NCBI GenBank assembly: GCA_905182265.1
Contig: CAJJAO010000006.1
Location: forward strand, 1 to 64,000
Direction of reading: 5' to 3'
Origin: a gamma proteobacterium HTCC2207
GTDB lineage: Bacteria; Pseudomonadota; Gammaproteobacteria; Pseudomonadales; Porticoccaceae
DNA: 64,000 bases
Positions 13,951 to 25,706 of this stretch are shown piece by piece (position 1 is the stretch's first letter; the number at the start of each line of letters is the position of its first letter). The position numbers and the translations under genes are program-made. A model generated the notes under the pieces. It made no database searches. It was not told the DNA's origin and saw only the letters and a program-made list of their open reading frames with translations.

Positions 13951-14178
13951 TTGTTATTTTTACACTTTTTGCTATTTTTTAACTATTTTCTTAATAAGAT
14001 GGATTCTATACCCTGCAACAGGATTTATCCACATGGACAAAAAAGACAAACATTATGGCAAAAACACAAAAACCAATTAAATCAGTGAGTTATATAAAAA
14101 CAATGTTTTTTTTATCAACAGCGACACAAAATAAACTGGTCAATAAATAACCAATAATTGTGGATAACCTGTGGATAT
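13951..14178. other. candidate oriC (AT-rich tract plus DnaA boxes) upstream of dnaA
   Basis: T-rich tract 13951-13998; TTATCCACA at 14025-14033; TTATCAACA at 14112-14120; TGTGGATAA at 14159-14167; TGTGGATAT at 14170-14178. Confidence 0.6.
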
Positions 14179-14273
14179 ACAGTATAGAACCAGTGTTTAA
14201 CTCGGGATCCATGCATTTTGTAATAAACTCGATTAAATACCAAGCGCGAAGGTGACCAATATAAAATAACCGG

Positions 14274-15689
14274 TCACTTTCCGATGCAAAACGAAGAGAA
14301 TATACGTCCTAGTAAATCGTCTGAAGAAAACTGGCCAGTAATCTCAGAGAGGTGATTTTGCGCCTGACGCAAATCCTCAGCAAGTAACTCACCAGCACCG
14401 GCACCTTCAAGCTGACGAATACCAGTAGAGACCAGTTCTAGCGCCTTTATTAAGGCATCTAAATGCCTGCGTCGAGCCGAAAATACACCCTCTGACTGAC
14501 CTTCATAGCCCGCGGCTTGCTGTAAGTACTCGGTGAGCTCCGCAAAGCCTAGTTGCTCCTTAACCGAAAGGGCGAAAGTGTTGTCACGCCCATTGATAGC
14601 ACCGGGCTGTTGGTCGCAGCGGTCTATCTTATTCAGTACTAAAACCACCGGCTGGCGAGTATCTGGGTAACGAGTGAAAAACTCTGGCCAAATAGTGCTC
14701 AGATCAGGCTCATCGGTCTCTGTGATATCAACAACAAACAGAATAAGATCTGCTTTTTCAATCTCTACCCAGGCGCGGCGAACCCCTTCTTGCTCTATCT
14801 CGTCATTGGTCTCGCGAAGTCCCGCAGTATCAACAATATTAAGTGGCAAACCATTTAACGTAATCTTCTCACGCAATACATCCCTAGTGGTCCCAGCAAT
14901 AGAGGTAACGATTGCCGCATCACTACCAGCCAGTGCATTTAACAGACTCGATTTGCCGGCATTGGGCTTGCCTGCTAGCACTAATGTCATGCCATCCCTA
15001 AGCAATGAGCCCTGCTCGGCTCTATGCAAAATATCCCGCAGGTCTGTCTTAAGAGCGTGAAGATTACCGTGAAGCCTTTCATCCGCTAAAAAATCAATTT
15101 CTTCTTCAGGGAAATCAATCGCAGCTTCAACGTAGATTCTTAGTTGAATCATTGTTTCTACCAATCCATTGACCAATAGACTGAACTCACCCTGCATAGA
15201 CTTCACTGCAGACCGAGCCGCTTGAAAAGAGGACGCATCAATTAAATCGGCAATAGCCTCAGCCTGAGCGAGATCCATTTTATCATTCAAAAACGCCCTT
15301 TCGCTAAACTCTCCAGGCCGAGCCAACCGGGCGCCCAGCTCTATACAGCGCTGCACCAACTGATCGAGCACTACCGCACCACCATGGCCCTGTAGTTCAA
15401 GCACGGTTTCCCCAGTAAACGAATGAGGGGCAACGAAGTACAGCGCCACTCCCTCGTCAATTGCCTCTCCGGAGGCATCTAAAAACCCACTATACGTCGC
15501 TACTCTAGGCGCAAGAGACTGCCCCTCCCCCAATAGCCCCGCAATAAAGGCATCTAGGTTATTCCCCGAGAGACGAACGATACCAACGCCACCACGGCCT
15601 GGCGCCGTGGCAATAGCCACAATCGTATCTAGGCTATTTGCAAGAGACGAGCCAGCGGTGTCAAAGGATTCGGAATTAATATTTGTCAT
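14274..15689 (-). CDS. mnmE: tRNA modification GTPase MnmE
   Basis: [15 protein letters not shown]-terminal FCIGK. Confidence 0.98.
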   Translation of the reverse strand: MTNINSESFDTAGSSLANSLDTIVAIATAPGRGGVGIVRLSGNNLDAFIAGLLGEGQSLAPRVATYSGFLDASGEAIDEGVALYFVAPHSFTGETVLELQGHGGAVVLDQLVQRCIELGARLARPGEFSERAFLNDKMDLAQAEAIADLIDASSFQAARSAVKSMQGEFSLLVNGLVETMIQLRIYVEAAIDFPEEEIDFLADERLHGNLHALKTDLRDILHRAEQGSLLRDGMTLVLAGKPNAGKSSLLNALAGSDAAIVTSIAGTTRDVLREKITLNGLPLNIVDTAGLRETNDEIEQEGVRRAWVEIEKADLILFVVDITETDEPDLSTIWPEFFTRYPDTRQPVVLVLNKIDRCDQQPGAINGRDNTFALSVKEQLGFAELTEYLQQAAGYEGQSEGVFSARRRHLDALIKALELVSTGIRQLEGAGAGELLAEDLRQAQNHLSEITGQFSSDDLLGRIFSSFCIGK

Positions 15690-15707
15690 GTTTTGATTAT
15701 GCCATAG

Positions 15708-15738
15708 AGAAAAAAGGCCCCGTTAGGAGCCTTTTCTT
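15708..15738 (-). terminator. putative Rho-independent terminator after yidC
   Basis: Minus strand AAAAGGCTCC-TAAC-GGGGCCTTTTTTC hairpin plus T run. Confidence 0.6.
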
Positions 15739-15774
15739 TGTCTTTGTTAGATTTCATCAGCTATTTGATATCGC

Positions 15775-17454
15775 TTACTTCTTTTTGGCAACCTGAAGCT
15801 GCCGATTAACAAACCATTGCTGTGCCATAGACAGTAAGTTGTTCACCGTCCAATACAGTACTAAGCCTGCCGGGAAAATCATAAAGAAGAAAGTAAACAT
15901 CACTGGCATCAACTGCATTACCTTAGCCTGCATAGGGTCTGTAGGCACTGGCTGCATCTTCTGCATCAGTAACATACTTGCACCCATCACCAGGGGTAAT
16001 ACAAAGAAAGGATCTTTTGCAGACAGATCCTGGATCCAGAAAATCCAAGGTGAATGACGAATTTCTACAGACTCGAGTAATACCCAGTAAAGAGACAGAA
16101 AAACCGGCATCTGCAGCAACATGGGGAAACAACCACCAGCTGGATTGACCTTTTCTTTCTTATAAAGCGCCATTAGTTCCTGGGACATCTTCGCTCTGTC
16201 GTCACCATGAATCTCTTTTAAACGCGTCATCTCAGGCTGCAGGTTACGCATCTTAGCCATGGACTTAAGGCTAGCAGCAGACAGGGGATACAGAAGCATT
16301 TTGATACAAACCGTCAGCAATATAATTGACCAACCCCAGTTACCAACAACGCTTTGAATAAACTGCAGCGCAGCAAAAATCGGCTTGGCTAGCATCCATA
16401 AAAAACCGTAATCAACTGTCAGGTCTAGATACTCAGCGAGCTCAGTCAACCTGTCCTGATCCTTAGGACCCACGTAGAACTGTGCTTTATACTCACCGTA
16501 GCCACCAGCAGGAACCGAGATTGCCTGGCCGGTAAAGCCCATTAGGTATATGTCTTGCCCAGCCAACTTACGCAGGCTAAAGCTATTTTTATCGTCGCCA
16601 GGTGGAACCCAAGCGCTAATAAAGTAATGCTGGACCATTGCCACCCAACCACCTGTAACGGTGGCCTTAACTGACTCATCTTCCATATCACCAAAATCGT
16701 ACTTGGCAAAATTTTGCTCTTGTTCTCTCAGAGCAGCGCCAAGGTAAGGCATCACACCACCACTCGACTCAATCAAAGGCTCCTGTGAGTCTCTTTTGAT
16801 CTGACCATAGAAATTGGCCTGCCAAGGGTCATAAGTCAGGTTGTTAACTAAGTATTCAACGCCAATACTGTAATCACCAGACTTAAACTGAAAGCGTTTA
16901 GTAATTTCTACACCATCTTGATCAAAGGTAAGGTCTACGTTAAGCACCTCATCCCCACCCATCATTTGGTAACTGTTACTTGTCACTCTATAACGGGGCC
17001 GACCATCGGCAGTATCAGTACCGTTTTTGCCAATTAACCCGCTCTGGGCTACATAGGTACTATTAGGCAGTCTATTTAGCAGCATAAAAGGTTGGCCGCC
17101 ATCTTCAGGCATCGCAGTAAGATGCTCTAACAGGCGAACTTCAACAATATCTCCACCCAATGTATCGATTTTCACTTCGAACACATCTGTGGCCACCAAA
17201 ACCAAACGGCTATTCGCAGTCGCCGGTGTTAGCTCTATTGGCAACTCATTCATAAGCTCAGGTAGTTCTGCTCCAGTGTTAACCTCAACAGCTGGTAACT
17301 CGGACGAGACGGATTGATCTACCGAACCAATTGCTTGGGATGCAGAAGGAGCTGCCGCCTGAGATTGGGTAGAATCAAATTGATCCCATTGAATCAGTAA
17401 CAGCCAAGCGACAACGCCAATGGCAACTAAATTAAGTGTTTTCTGCCAATCCAT
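15775..17454 (-). CDS. yidC: membrane protein insertase YidC
   Basis: MDWQKTLNLVAIGVVAWLLLIQWDQF; C-terminal insertase domain; ATG placed at 17454. Confidence 0.97.
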   Translation of the reverse strand: MDWQKTLNLVAIGVVAWLLLIQWDQFDSTQSQAAAPSASQAIGSVDQSVSSELPAVEVNTGAELPELMNELPIELTPATANSRLVLVATDVFEVKIDTLGGDIVEVRLLEHLTAMPEDGGQPFMLLNRLPNSTYVAQSGLIGKNGTDTADGRPRYRVTSNSYQMMGGDEVLNVDLTFDQDGVEITKRFQFKSGDYSIGVEYLVNNLTYDPWQANFYGQIKRDSQEPLIESSGGVMPYLGAALREQEQNFAKYDFGDMEDESVKATVTGGWVAMVQHYFISAWVPPGDDKNSFSLRKLAGQDIYLMGFTGQAISVPAGGYGEYKAQFYVGPKDQDRLTELAEYLDLTVDYGFLWMLAKPIFAALQFIQSVVGNWGWSIILLTVCIKMLLYPLSAASLKSMAKMRNLQPEMTRLKEIHGDDRAKMSQELMALYKKEKVNPAGGCFPMLLQMPVFLSLYWVLLESVEIRHSPWIFWIQDLSAKDPFFVLPLVMGASMLLMQKMQPVPTDPMQAKVMQLMPVMFTFFFMIFPAGLVLYWTVNNLLSMAQQWFVNRQLQVAKKK

Positions 17455-17462
17455 ACTATTTA

Positions 17463-17768
17463 TTACTCTGAGTGATTTGTGGGGCAATTAGTTGTGGTGT
17501 CTTTCATGCTTTCTCGTCTATCTGTTGCGCTTTCTAGCTTGACGTCCTGCTTTTTATCTTTAACAACAGGGTCATAGCCACCGGGGTGAAACGGGTGGCA
17601 TTTTATAAGTCTTCGCGACGTAAGATAACCCCCTTTAAAAAAACCATAGGTGTCAAAGGCTTCTTCCGCATAGGCGGAGCAACTAGGGTGAAACCGGCAG
17701 TTACTGCCTAACATGGGGCTAATAGCAAACCGATAAAATTTAATCAGGCCAATAGCGACTCTACGCAT
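17463..17768 (-). CDS. yidD: membrane protein insertion efficiency factor YidD
   Basis: MRRVAIGLIKFYRFAISPMLGSNCRFHPSCSAYAEEAF; hydrophilic C-terminal tail. Confidence 0.95.
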   Translation of the reverse strand: MRRVAIGLIKFYRFAISPMLGSNCRFHPSCSAYAEEAFDTYGFFKGGYLTSRRLIKCHPFHPGGYDPVVKDKKQDVKLESATDRRESMKDTTTNCPTNHSE

Positions 17769-18144
17769 TGTTATTTTCCAAGGCATCAAAACGCTGGAGC
17801 AGTCTGCCCCAAGATTGACCCAACAACAAGTTCAACTCTTTAGACGACAGTAAGCCAGCGTCTTTGCGCGCTAAAAATATGATGTCTAAAGGTAAAGGGA
17901 AATCTATTTGTCGAAAAGTGTCTCGAACAGCCCTTTTAATGCGGTTACGGGCAACAGCCGTAGGTACATTCTTTTTCCCGATCACCAATCCGAGTCTCGA
18001 CTGCTCACAGTCACTGGGCTTGGCTAATATAAGAAGTTTAGGGTGGGAGACTTTGACCTTATTACCGTCGAAAACCTCCTGAAATTCGGAGGCTTTGAGA
18101 AGGCGTCGGTTCTTACTGAAGGCGTAACTGGGCACGGGGCCCAA
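17761..18144 (-). CDS. rnpA: ribonuclease P protein component
   Basis: FSKNRRLLKASEFQEVF; RNRIKRAVRDTFR. Confidence 0.95.
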   Translation of the reverse strand: MGPVPSYAFSKNRRLLKASEFQEVFDGNKVKVSHPKLLILAKPSDCEQSRLGLVIGKKNVPTAVARNRIKRAVRDTFRQIDFPLPLDIIFLARKDAGLLSSKELNLLLGQSWGRLLQRFDALENNNA

Positions 18145-18149
18145 TAACC

Positions 18150-18284
18150 TTATGCTGCTAGGCGCTTACGGCCTTTCGCACGTCGACGATTCAAAACTGC
18201 ACGACCGCCCTTAGTGGCCATACGAGATCTAAAGCCGTGGGTGCGTTTGCGCTTAACGTTACTTGGTTGAAATGTTCTTTTCAT
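18150..18284 (-). CDS. rpmH: 50S ribosomal protein L34
   Basis: [44 protein letters not shown], read from the reverse strand; too short for the track. Confidence 0.98.
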   Translation of the reverse strand: MKRTFQPSNVKRKRTHGFRSRMATKGGRAVLNRRRAKGRKRLAA

Positions 18285-18924
18285 GTCTACAAATCCGAAG
18301 AATAAATTACAGTACTGCTTTAAGGCGGGCGAGTCTAATGAAATTCCCCTCCTATATCAACGCTTTATTACTTAAATCTCACTTAATTTCCTTAAACCAA
18401 AGCCGAACTGTCATTGCCAATCCCCCTTATCTATACCTTCCACTATTCCAGAAAGTTAAACGCCCACAACTAACTCACAGCTTATGCAGCGCCTAATTAA
18501 CAAGATCAACTAAAAGCAGGGATATACGCCCTAGAAAATACTTTCCTGTGCAAATCTCTGTATAGAAACAATACTTACTCAAGAAATTCATCTAAAAACA
18601 ACAGATTCCAAAATTGTCTAAAAACTATCACCAATCAAAACAGAAGTACTCACAGAATGAAAACCAAACTAACCAAGAGCTTATACAACCAATAACTCAC
18701 CCTAACACTATGAAAAATATAAGTTAAATAAAGTTAACCACAAAAAACGGCCTCCCTAATAACAACAGTAATAACCTAATACATATAATATAAAGATAAT
18801 ATTACATACCTATAAGTTAAAAGAGCACGAGTTAACCACAGCAACGGCAGACCGATAAAAACACTTAATATTTATAGCCACACCCGTATAATGGCCAGCT
18901 ACCCCCAACCCAGTAAAGATTGCC
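18285..18924. other. large AT-rich, C-over-G intergenic region between divergent rpmH and mnmG; second candidate origin region
   Basis: About 640 bp; e.g. 18661-18720 has 3 G versus 16 C on the + strand; two TTAACCACA motifs. Confidence 0.5.
18718..18840 (+). repeat. two copies of TATAAGTTAAA-(N)-GTTAACCACA
   Basis: Units at 18718-18742 and 18811-18840 share both half-motifs with different spacers. Confidence 0.75.
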
Positions 18925-20799
18925 ATGCAACACCCAGATGTTTTTGATGTTATCGTCATTGGTGGCGGCCACGCAGGTACAGAAGCTTGCCTTGCCGCAG
19001 CACGTATGGGCTGCAGCACGTTACTTTTGACCCACAACATTGAAACTCTTGGTCAGATGTCCTGTAATCCAGCCATTGGCGGCATAGGCAAAAGTCACCT
19101 GGTCAAAGAAATTGACGCTCTCGGCGGCGCAATGGCGACCGCTACAGATCTGGGTGGCATCCAATTTAGAGTGCTCAACTCGAGAAAGGGCCCAGCAGTA
19201 AGGGCCACTCGTGCACAAGCTGATCGAGTTCGCTACAAAGCCGCTATTCGAGGAATTCTAGAAAACCAACCTAACCTGACTATTTTCCAGCAAGCGGTTG
19301 ATGACTTAATTATTGAAGGTGAGCGCGTAACAGGCGTAGTAACTCAAATGGGCTTAAGGTTTCGCAGCAAAACTGTTGTGGTAACTGCAGGAACGTTTTT
19401 AGCAGGCAAGGTTCATATTGGGTTAGAAAATCACTCCGCTGGCCGTGCTGGCGATCCCCCCTCAGAAAATCTCGCAAAAACATTGCGCGACCTTCCGTTC
19501 AGGGTTGAGCGACTTAAGACAGGTACGCCCCCTAGAATTGACGCTCGAAGCGTTGATTTTACTAATATGGAAGAGCAGTGGGGAGATAAGCCAGAACCGG
19601 TTATGTCTTATCTTGGCAGTATTGCCGATCACCCACCTCAAACTTGCTGTTGGGTGACATACACCAACCGCACCACTCACGATATTATCCGTGGTGGTAT
19701 GGATCGATCACCTATGTACACCGGCGTTATTGATGGTGTGGGCCCCAGATACTGCCCCTCTATTGAAGATAAGGTGGTGCGCTTTGCCGACAAAGATCAA
19801 CACCAAATATTTGTTGAGCCTGAAGGTTTAGATACCCATGAGCTCTATCCAAACGGCATATCAACAAGCCTTCCCTTTGATGTTCAGTTAGATCTGGTGC
19901 GATCAATCGTTGGTTTTGAAAACGCCCATATCACTCGTCCAGGCTACGCCATTGAATATGACTACTTCAATCCGCTTGATTTACAGTATTCCTTGGAAAC
20001 AAAAGCTATTCAGGGGTTGTTTTTTGCAGGGCAAATAAACGGTACTACAGGCTATGAAGAAGCCGCAGCTCAGGGGTTGCTCGCTGGGACTAATGCAGCA
20101 TTACAGGTTCAAGACAAAGAAAGCTGGTGCCCGCGCCGAGATACCGCATACATGGGTGTATTGGTTGACGATCTAATCACTATGGGCACAACAGAACCCT
20201 ACCGTATGTTCACCAGCCGAGCGGAATACCGCTTACTACTGCGAGAAGACAATGCTGATATCCGTCTTACAGAAAAGGGCCGTGAGCTTGGTTTGGTTGA
20301 CGATGCCCGTTGGCAGCAATTTAGTGAAAAGCGAGAGGCTATTGAGTTAGAGCGTCAGCGCTTAAAAAGCACGTGGATTCAACCCGGCACCCCAGAGGCA
20401 GAGAAGCTAGCAGACCATATTGAGAATAAACTGTCTCACGAATATAATTTATTCGAGCTACTCAAGCGGCCAGAGCTTAATTACAAAATTATCAGCTCCC
20501 TCTACCCTGTTGGAGAGCAAGATTTGGGTGAAAAAGTGGCAGAGCAGGTGGAGATTGATGCCAAATACAGTGGTTATATCAACCGCCAGCAAGACGAAGT
20601 CGACAAGCTCCAGCGTCATGAGAATACAGCGATCCCAATAGATTTTGATTATCTAAGCGTACGCGGGTTGTCCAATGAGGTTAAGCAAAAACTCGGGGAC
20701 GCAATGCCTGAAACCCTAGCGCGTGCCTCTCGAATTCCTGGTGTTACCCCCGCGGCTATCTCACTACTATTGGTGTTTCTTAAAAAACATGCCGCATAG
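18925..20799 (+). CDS. mnmG: tRNA uridine 5-carboxymethylaminomethyl modification enzyme MnmG
   Basis: [22 protein letters not shown]. Confidence 0.99.
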   Translation: MQHPDVFDVIVIGGGHAGTEACLAAARMGCSTLLLTHNIETLGQMSCNPAIGGIGKSHLVKEIDALGGAMATATDLGGIQFRVLNSRKGPAVRATRAQADRVRYKAAIRGILENQPNLTIFQQAVDDLIIEGERVTGVVTQMGLRFRSKTVVVTAGTFLAGKVHIGLENHSAGRAGDPPSENLAKTLRDLPFRVERLKTGTPPRIDARSVDFTNMEEQWGDKPEPVMSYLGSIADHPPQTCCWVTYTNRTTHDIIRGGMDRSPMYTGVIDGVGPRYCPSIEDKVVRFADKDQHQIFVEPEGLDTHELYPNGISTSLPFDVQLDLVRSIVGFENAHITRPGYAIEYDYFNPLDLQYSLETKAIQGLFFAGQINGTTGYEEAAAQGLLAGTNAALQVQDKESWCPRRDTAYMGVLVDDLITMGTTEPYRMFTSRAEYRLLLREDNADIRLTEKGRELGLVDDARWQQFSEKREAIELERQRLKSTWIQPGTPEAEKLADHIENKLSHEYNLFELLKRPELNYKIISSLYPVGEQDLGEKVAEQVEIDAKYSGYINRQQDEVDKLQRHENTAIPIDFDYLSVRGLSNEVKQKLGDAMPETLARASRIPGVTPAAISLLLVFLKKHAA

Positions 20800-21499
20800 T
20801 AATAAAGATAACCACAGCCTTCACGGGTCTCATGGCACTGATGTGACAGCGATCAAGCGAGCCCGCCTGCAAGCTGGCATCGATCGTCTGGGTATTAGCT
20901 GTACTATTCAGCAGTTAGATAAGCTATTGCAGTATGTGGACATGCTTGAGCGCTGGAATAAAGCCTACAATTTAACGGCCGTCCGTGACCCGATCCAAAT
21001 GATCGACCTACATATATTAGACAGTCTTGTGGTTCTGTCTCATATTGACCAGTCACAGGATATTATTGATGTGGGCACTGGCCCTGGTTTGCCTGGGATA
21101 CCACTAGCCATCATGAGCCCCGATAAAAACTTTACCCTACTCGACAGTAATGGCAAAAAAACGCGGTTTCTATTTCAGGTAATAAACGACCTAGGTCTGG
21201 ATAATGCTGTTGAGGTCAACGCTAGAGTTGAGGCATTTGAGTCAGATGGCAAATTTGACACGGTTCTTAGTCGAGCCTTTAGTTCTATTCCAGATATGCT
21301 TAAAAACTGTGGCCACCTAACCTCTGAAACAGGATCCTTTATGGCCATGAAAGGTAAAAACCCGGAATCAGAGTTGAGCCAGCTAGATAAAAACTATAAG
21401 GTTTCGGACTTGTGTCGATTAGATGTACCGGGTGTTGACGGTGAAAGACACCTTATAAAAATCATAAAAACTAATCGTTCGCCAAGTTCAAACACCTAA
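20789..21499 (+). CDS. rsmG: 16S rRNA m7G527 methyltransferase
   Basis: [33 protein letters not shown] at 20789 overlaps the mnmG end. Confidence 0.95.
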   Translation: MPHSNKDNHSLHGSHGTDVTAIKRARLQAGIDRLGISCTIQQLDKLLQYVDMLERWNKAYNLTAVRDPIQMIDLHILDSLVVLSHIDQSQDIIDVGTGPGLPGIPLAIMSPDKNFTLLDSNGKKTRFLFQVINDLGLDNAVEVNARVEAFESDGKFDTVLSRAFSSIPDMLKNCGHLTSETGSFMAMKGKNPESELSQLDKNYKVSDLCRLDVPGVDGERHLIKIIKTNRSPSSNT

Positions 21500-21510
21500 A
21501 GGTAAGTGCA

Positions 21511-22311
21511 GTGGTCCGTATACTATCAATAGCAAATCAAAAAGGCGGTGTTGGCAAAACAACCACTAGCGTCAACTTAGCGGCCTCTCTTGCCGCCTAC
21601 AAAAAGCGTGTATTGCTGGTTGATATCGATCCGCAAGGCAATGCCACCATGGGATCTGGTGTTAACAAAGCCGACTGCAAACGCAGTATTTACCATGTGT
21701 TAACCGAAAAAAACGCCATTGAAGATGTGATTGTCACTTCCGAGCAGGGTAAATACCACTTGCTGCCCTCTAATGGCGACTTGGTTGCCGCGGAAGTAGA
21801 GCTAATGCAGGAAATTGGTCGGGAGAGTCGCTTGCGCCATGCTATCAAGCGTGTTGCTGCAAACTATGATTACGTCATTATTGACTGCCCACCCTCATTA
21901 AATATGCTCACGGTTAATGCGCTAGTCGCCAGTGACGGCGTGCTTATCCCTATGCAATGTGAGTACTATGCTCTGGAAGGGTTGTCCGCTCTAAATAATA
22001 CGATCCGTCAAATTGCCAAATTAATTAACCCAAGATTGCGTATTGAGGGTATCTTGCGAACAATGTATGACCCTCGCAGCAGCTTGACCAACGCGGTATC
22101 GGCCCAGCTTAGAAAGTATTTCGGTGACCGTGTTTATCGGGTGAGTATTCCCCGTAATGTGCGACTGGCCGAGGCGCCAAGTCATGGCAAGCCAGCGTTG
22201 GCCTATGATAGAAACTCAAAGGGATCTGTTGCGTACCTCGCATTAGCGGGTGAAATACTTCGGCAGGAAAAAGCGGCGCAAGCGCCAAAACCTCAGGCAT
22301 CAGGAAGGTAG
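21511..22311 (+). CDS. parA: chromosome partitioning ATPase ParA
   Basis: SIANQKGGVGKTTTSVNLAASLA (deviant Walker A). Confidence 0.97.
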   Translation: MVRILSIANQKGGVGKTTTSVNLAASLAAYKKRVLLVDIDPQGNATMGSGVNKADCKRSIYHVLTEKNAIEDVIVTSEQGKYHLLPSNGDLVAAEVELMQEIGRESRLRHAIKRVAANYDYVIIDCPPSLNMLTVNALVASDGVLIPMQCEYYALEGLSALNNTIRQIAKLINPRLRIEGILRTMYDPRSSLTNAVSAQLRKYFGDRVYRVSIPRNVRLAEAPSHGKPALAYDRNSKGSVAYLALAGEILRQEKAAQAPKPQASGR

Positions 22312-22314
22312 CAA

Positions 22315-23241
22315 ATGGCAGCAAAACGACAAAGTCTTGGAAAAGGGTTAGATGCTCTGTTAGGCATTCCTGAGGATACAGAACAACTCCAAGACCAGGC
22401 TACCATCGAGCCGTCGACTGCCAACCTCCCAGAACAAATCGTAGAGTCATTGGCCCTGCCAAAAGATGGCACGCTTAGAGACCTACCTGTTGAATTCCTG
22501 CAGCGCGGTCAATATCAGCCACGCCGAGAGTTAAATCCAGAAGCCCTACAAGAACTCGCAAACTCTATTACCACTCAGGGCGTGATGCAGCCCATTATTG
22601 TTCGCCCTATAGGTGAAAATAAATATGAAATTATTGCTGGTGAGCGCCGTTGGCGAGCAACTCAGCAGGCAGGGCTAGATACTATTCCGGCCATTGTTCG
22701 GGAAGTGTCTGATGAAGCGACCATCGCTATGGCGCTTATCGAGAACATTCAGCGGGAAGATCTAAACGCCATGGAAGAGAGTTTAGCTCTTATTCGGCTG
22801 CAGGATGAATTCAGCCTAACCCAACAGCAGGTTGCTGACGCTGTGGGTAAATCTCGCTCTTCGGTCACCAATCTCATGCGACTAGCCTCTTTAGAAAAAG
22901 CGGTGCAAGAGCAATTAGAGCGTGGTGAGCTAGAGCTGGGCCATGCCAAATGTTTGCTAGCTCTTGAAGGTAGCATGCAAATCGGCGCGGCACGCACAGT
23001 GGCGGCCAATGCCATGACCGTAAGGCAGACAGAAGTCCTGGTCAAAAAACTACAAAACCCTGTAGATACAAGTAAAAAGCCCGAACCTACCAATCCTGAT
23101 ATCACTCGGTTGCAGGAAGAGCTGTCTGAAAAGCTCGGTGCTGCAGTCACAATTCAGCACAGCGCCAAAGGCGCCGGTAAGATGATTTTTAAGTACAACA
23201 GCGTCGATGAGCTAGACGGAATCCTCGCCCACATAAAGTGA
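22315..23241 (+). CDS. parB: chromosome partitioning protein ParB
   Basis: KRQSLGKGLDALLG; ENIQREDLNAMEE; GERRWRA. Confidence 0.97.
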   Translation: MAAKRQSLGKGLDALLGIPEDTEQLQDQATIEPSTANLPEQIVESLALPKDGTLRDLPVEFLQRGQYQPRRELNPEALQELANSITTQGVMQPIIVRPIGENKYEIIAGERRWRATQQAGLDTIPAIVREVSDEATIAMALIENIQREDLNAMEESLALIRLQDEFSLTQQQVADAVGKSRSSVTNLMRLASLEKAVQEQLERGELELGHAKCLLALEGSMQIGAARTVAANAMTVRQTEVLVKKLQNPVDTSKKPEPTNPDITRLQEELSEKLGAAVTIQHSAKGAGKMIFKYNSVDELDGILAHIK

Positions 23242-23399
23242 GCCTTGAGTATAGGTGTATTGAGCTGACGAATTGACGCAATATACCTGTTATCCTGAGT
23301 TGAATATCACCAACACTATACCTATAATGCCGATCCGTTCGAGATGGGCCCCAATTTTTGTTTTGGGCTCGGACACAGGCAGAAAAAGGTGGCCACAAT

Positions 23400-23780
23400 A
23401 TGACTACCATTTTTACACCACCGCTCTATAAGGTAGCGCTGTATCAGATTATTTCCCTGCTTGTAGTTTGTGGGGTTGCGGCTTGGTTCGATAACGTACT
23501 TGCCAGTTCTATTTTGGTTGGTGGTCTGATTCAGATAGGCCCGCAAGCTTGGTTTGCGAGACAGGCTTTTAAATATGCGGGTGCTAGGCAGGTAGATAAG
23601 ATAGTACGCGCTATGTATTGGGGTGAGTCCGGCAAGGTGTTTTTAACCGCTGCGCTGTTTATTACTACCTTTATACTGTGGAAACAGCTTAACTTTTTGG
23701 CCGTTTTCAGTACTTTTATCGTAATGATCCCCGTGCAGTGGTTTATTACGATAAGAATATTGAAGCAGAAGCAAAAGTAG
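23400..23780 (+). CDS. atpI: ATP synthase subunit I
   Basis: Membrane protein directly upstream of atpB; ATG at 23400. Confidence 0.88.
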   Translation: MTTIFTPPLYKVALYQIISLLVVCGVAAWFDNVLASSILVGGLIQIGPQAWFARQAFKYAGARQVDKIVRAMYWGESGKVFLTAALFITTFILWKQLNFLAVFSTFIVMIPVQWFITIRILKQKQK

Positions 23781-23799
23781 CAAAAACAAATACTGAGGG

Positions 23800-23832
23800 G
23801 CAATGTAAAAAAGATCCTACTTTTTACATTGC
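23800..23832. repeat. perfect 12-bp inverted repeat in the atpI-atpB gap
   Basis: GCAATGTAAAAA-AGATCCTAC-TTTTTACATTGC. Confidence 0.85.
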
Positions 23833-23861
23833 GACCCGAATTAAGAATTGCACTGATTTAA

Positions 23862-24899
<1,038 letters not shown>

Positions 24900-24924
24900 T
24901 TTCACTTTAATATTTAACTACTAA

Positions 24925-25179
<255 letters not shown>

Positions 25180-25223
25180 CAAAAATCAATGATTTTTAAC
25201 TCATCTATTAATGAGGTAATGGC

Positions 25224-25694
25224 GTGAATATTAATTTAACGCTTTTTGGTCAAATGGTGACCTTTGCATTCTTCGTATGGTTTTGTATGAAGTTTGTTTG
25301 GCCAATCATCATTGAGGCTATGGAAGAGCGCCAGAAAAAAATCGCCGATGGACTTGATGCGGCTGACCGTGCCCTGCGTGATCTTGAACTTGCTCAGAAC
25401 AAAGCAACTGATCAAATGAAAGAAGCAAAACAGGAAGCGGCTGGCATTATTGATCAAGCCAACAAGCGAGCGAATCAAATTATTGATGAAGCAAAAGTAC
25501 AAGCAGTAGCCGAAGGTGATCGCCTGAAAGCTGCCGCTGAAGCTGATATCGAGCAAGAAATTAACCGTGCTAAAGAAGAGTTGCGTGCCAAAGTGGCGGG
25601 TCTGGCTCTAGCTGGTGCGGAAAAAGTGCTCGAAGCATCAATTGATGAGAAATCTAATCGCGCGCTTGTCGATAAACTGGCAGCACAGCTGTAA
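25224..25694 (+). CDS. atpF: F0F1 ATP synthase subunit B
   Basis: [29 protein letters not shown]. Confidence 0.97.
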   Translation: MNINLTLFGQMVTFAFFVWFCMKFVWPIIIEAMEERQKKIADGLDAADRALRDLELAQNKATDQMKEAKQEAAGIIDQANKRANQIIDEAKVQAVAEGDRLKAAAEADIEQEINRAKEELRAKVAGLALAGAEKVLEASIDEKSNRALVDKLAAQL

Positions 25695-25706
25695 CCGAGG
25701 TTTAAC

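Noticed and set aside
18263-18496. 77-aa plus-strand ORF in the rpmH-mnmG gap
   Set aside because: Overlaps the rpmH start on the other strand, no clear RBS, composition of AT-rich non-coding DNA.
23253-23288. Imperfect inverted repeat AGGTGTATTG...CAATATACCT after parB
   Set aside because: 9/10 arms with a 16-nt loop and no T run; too weak to call a terminator or operator.
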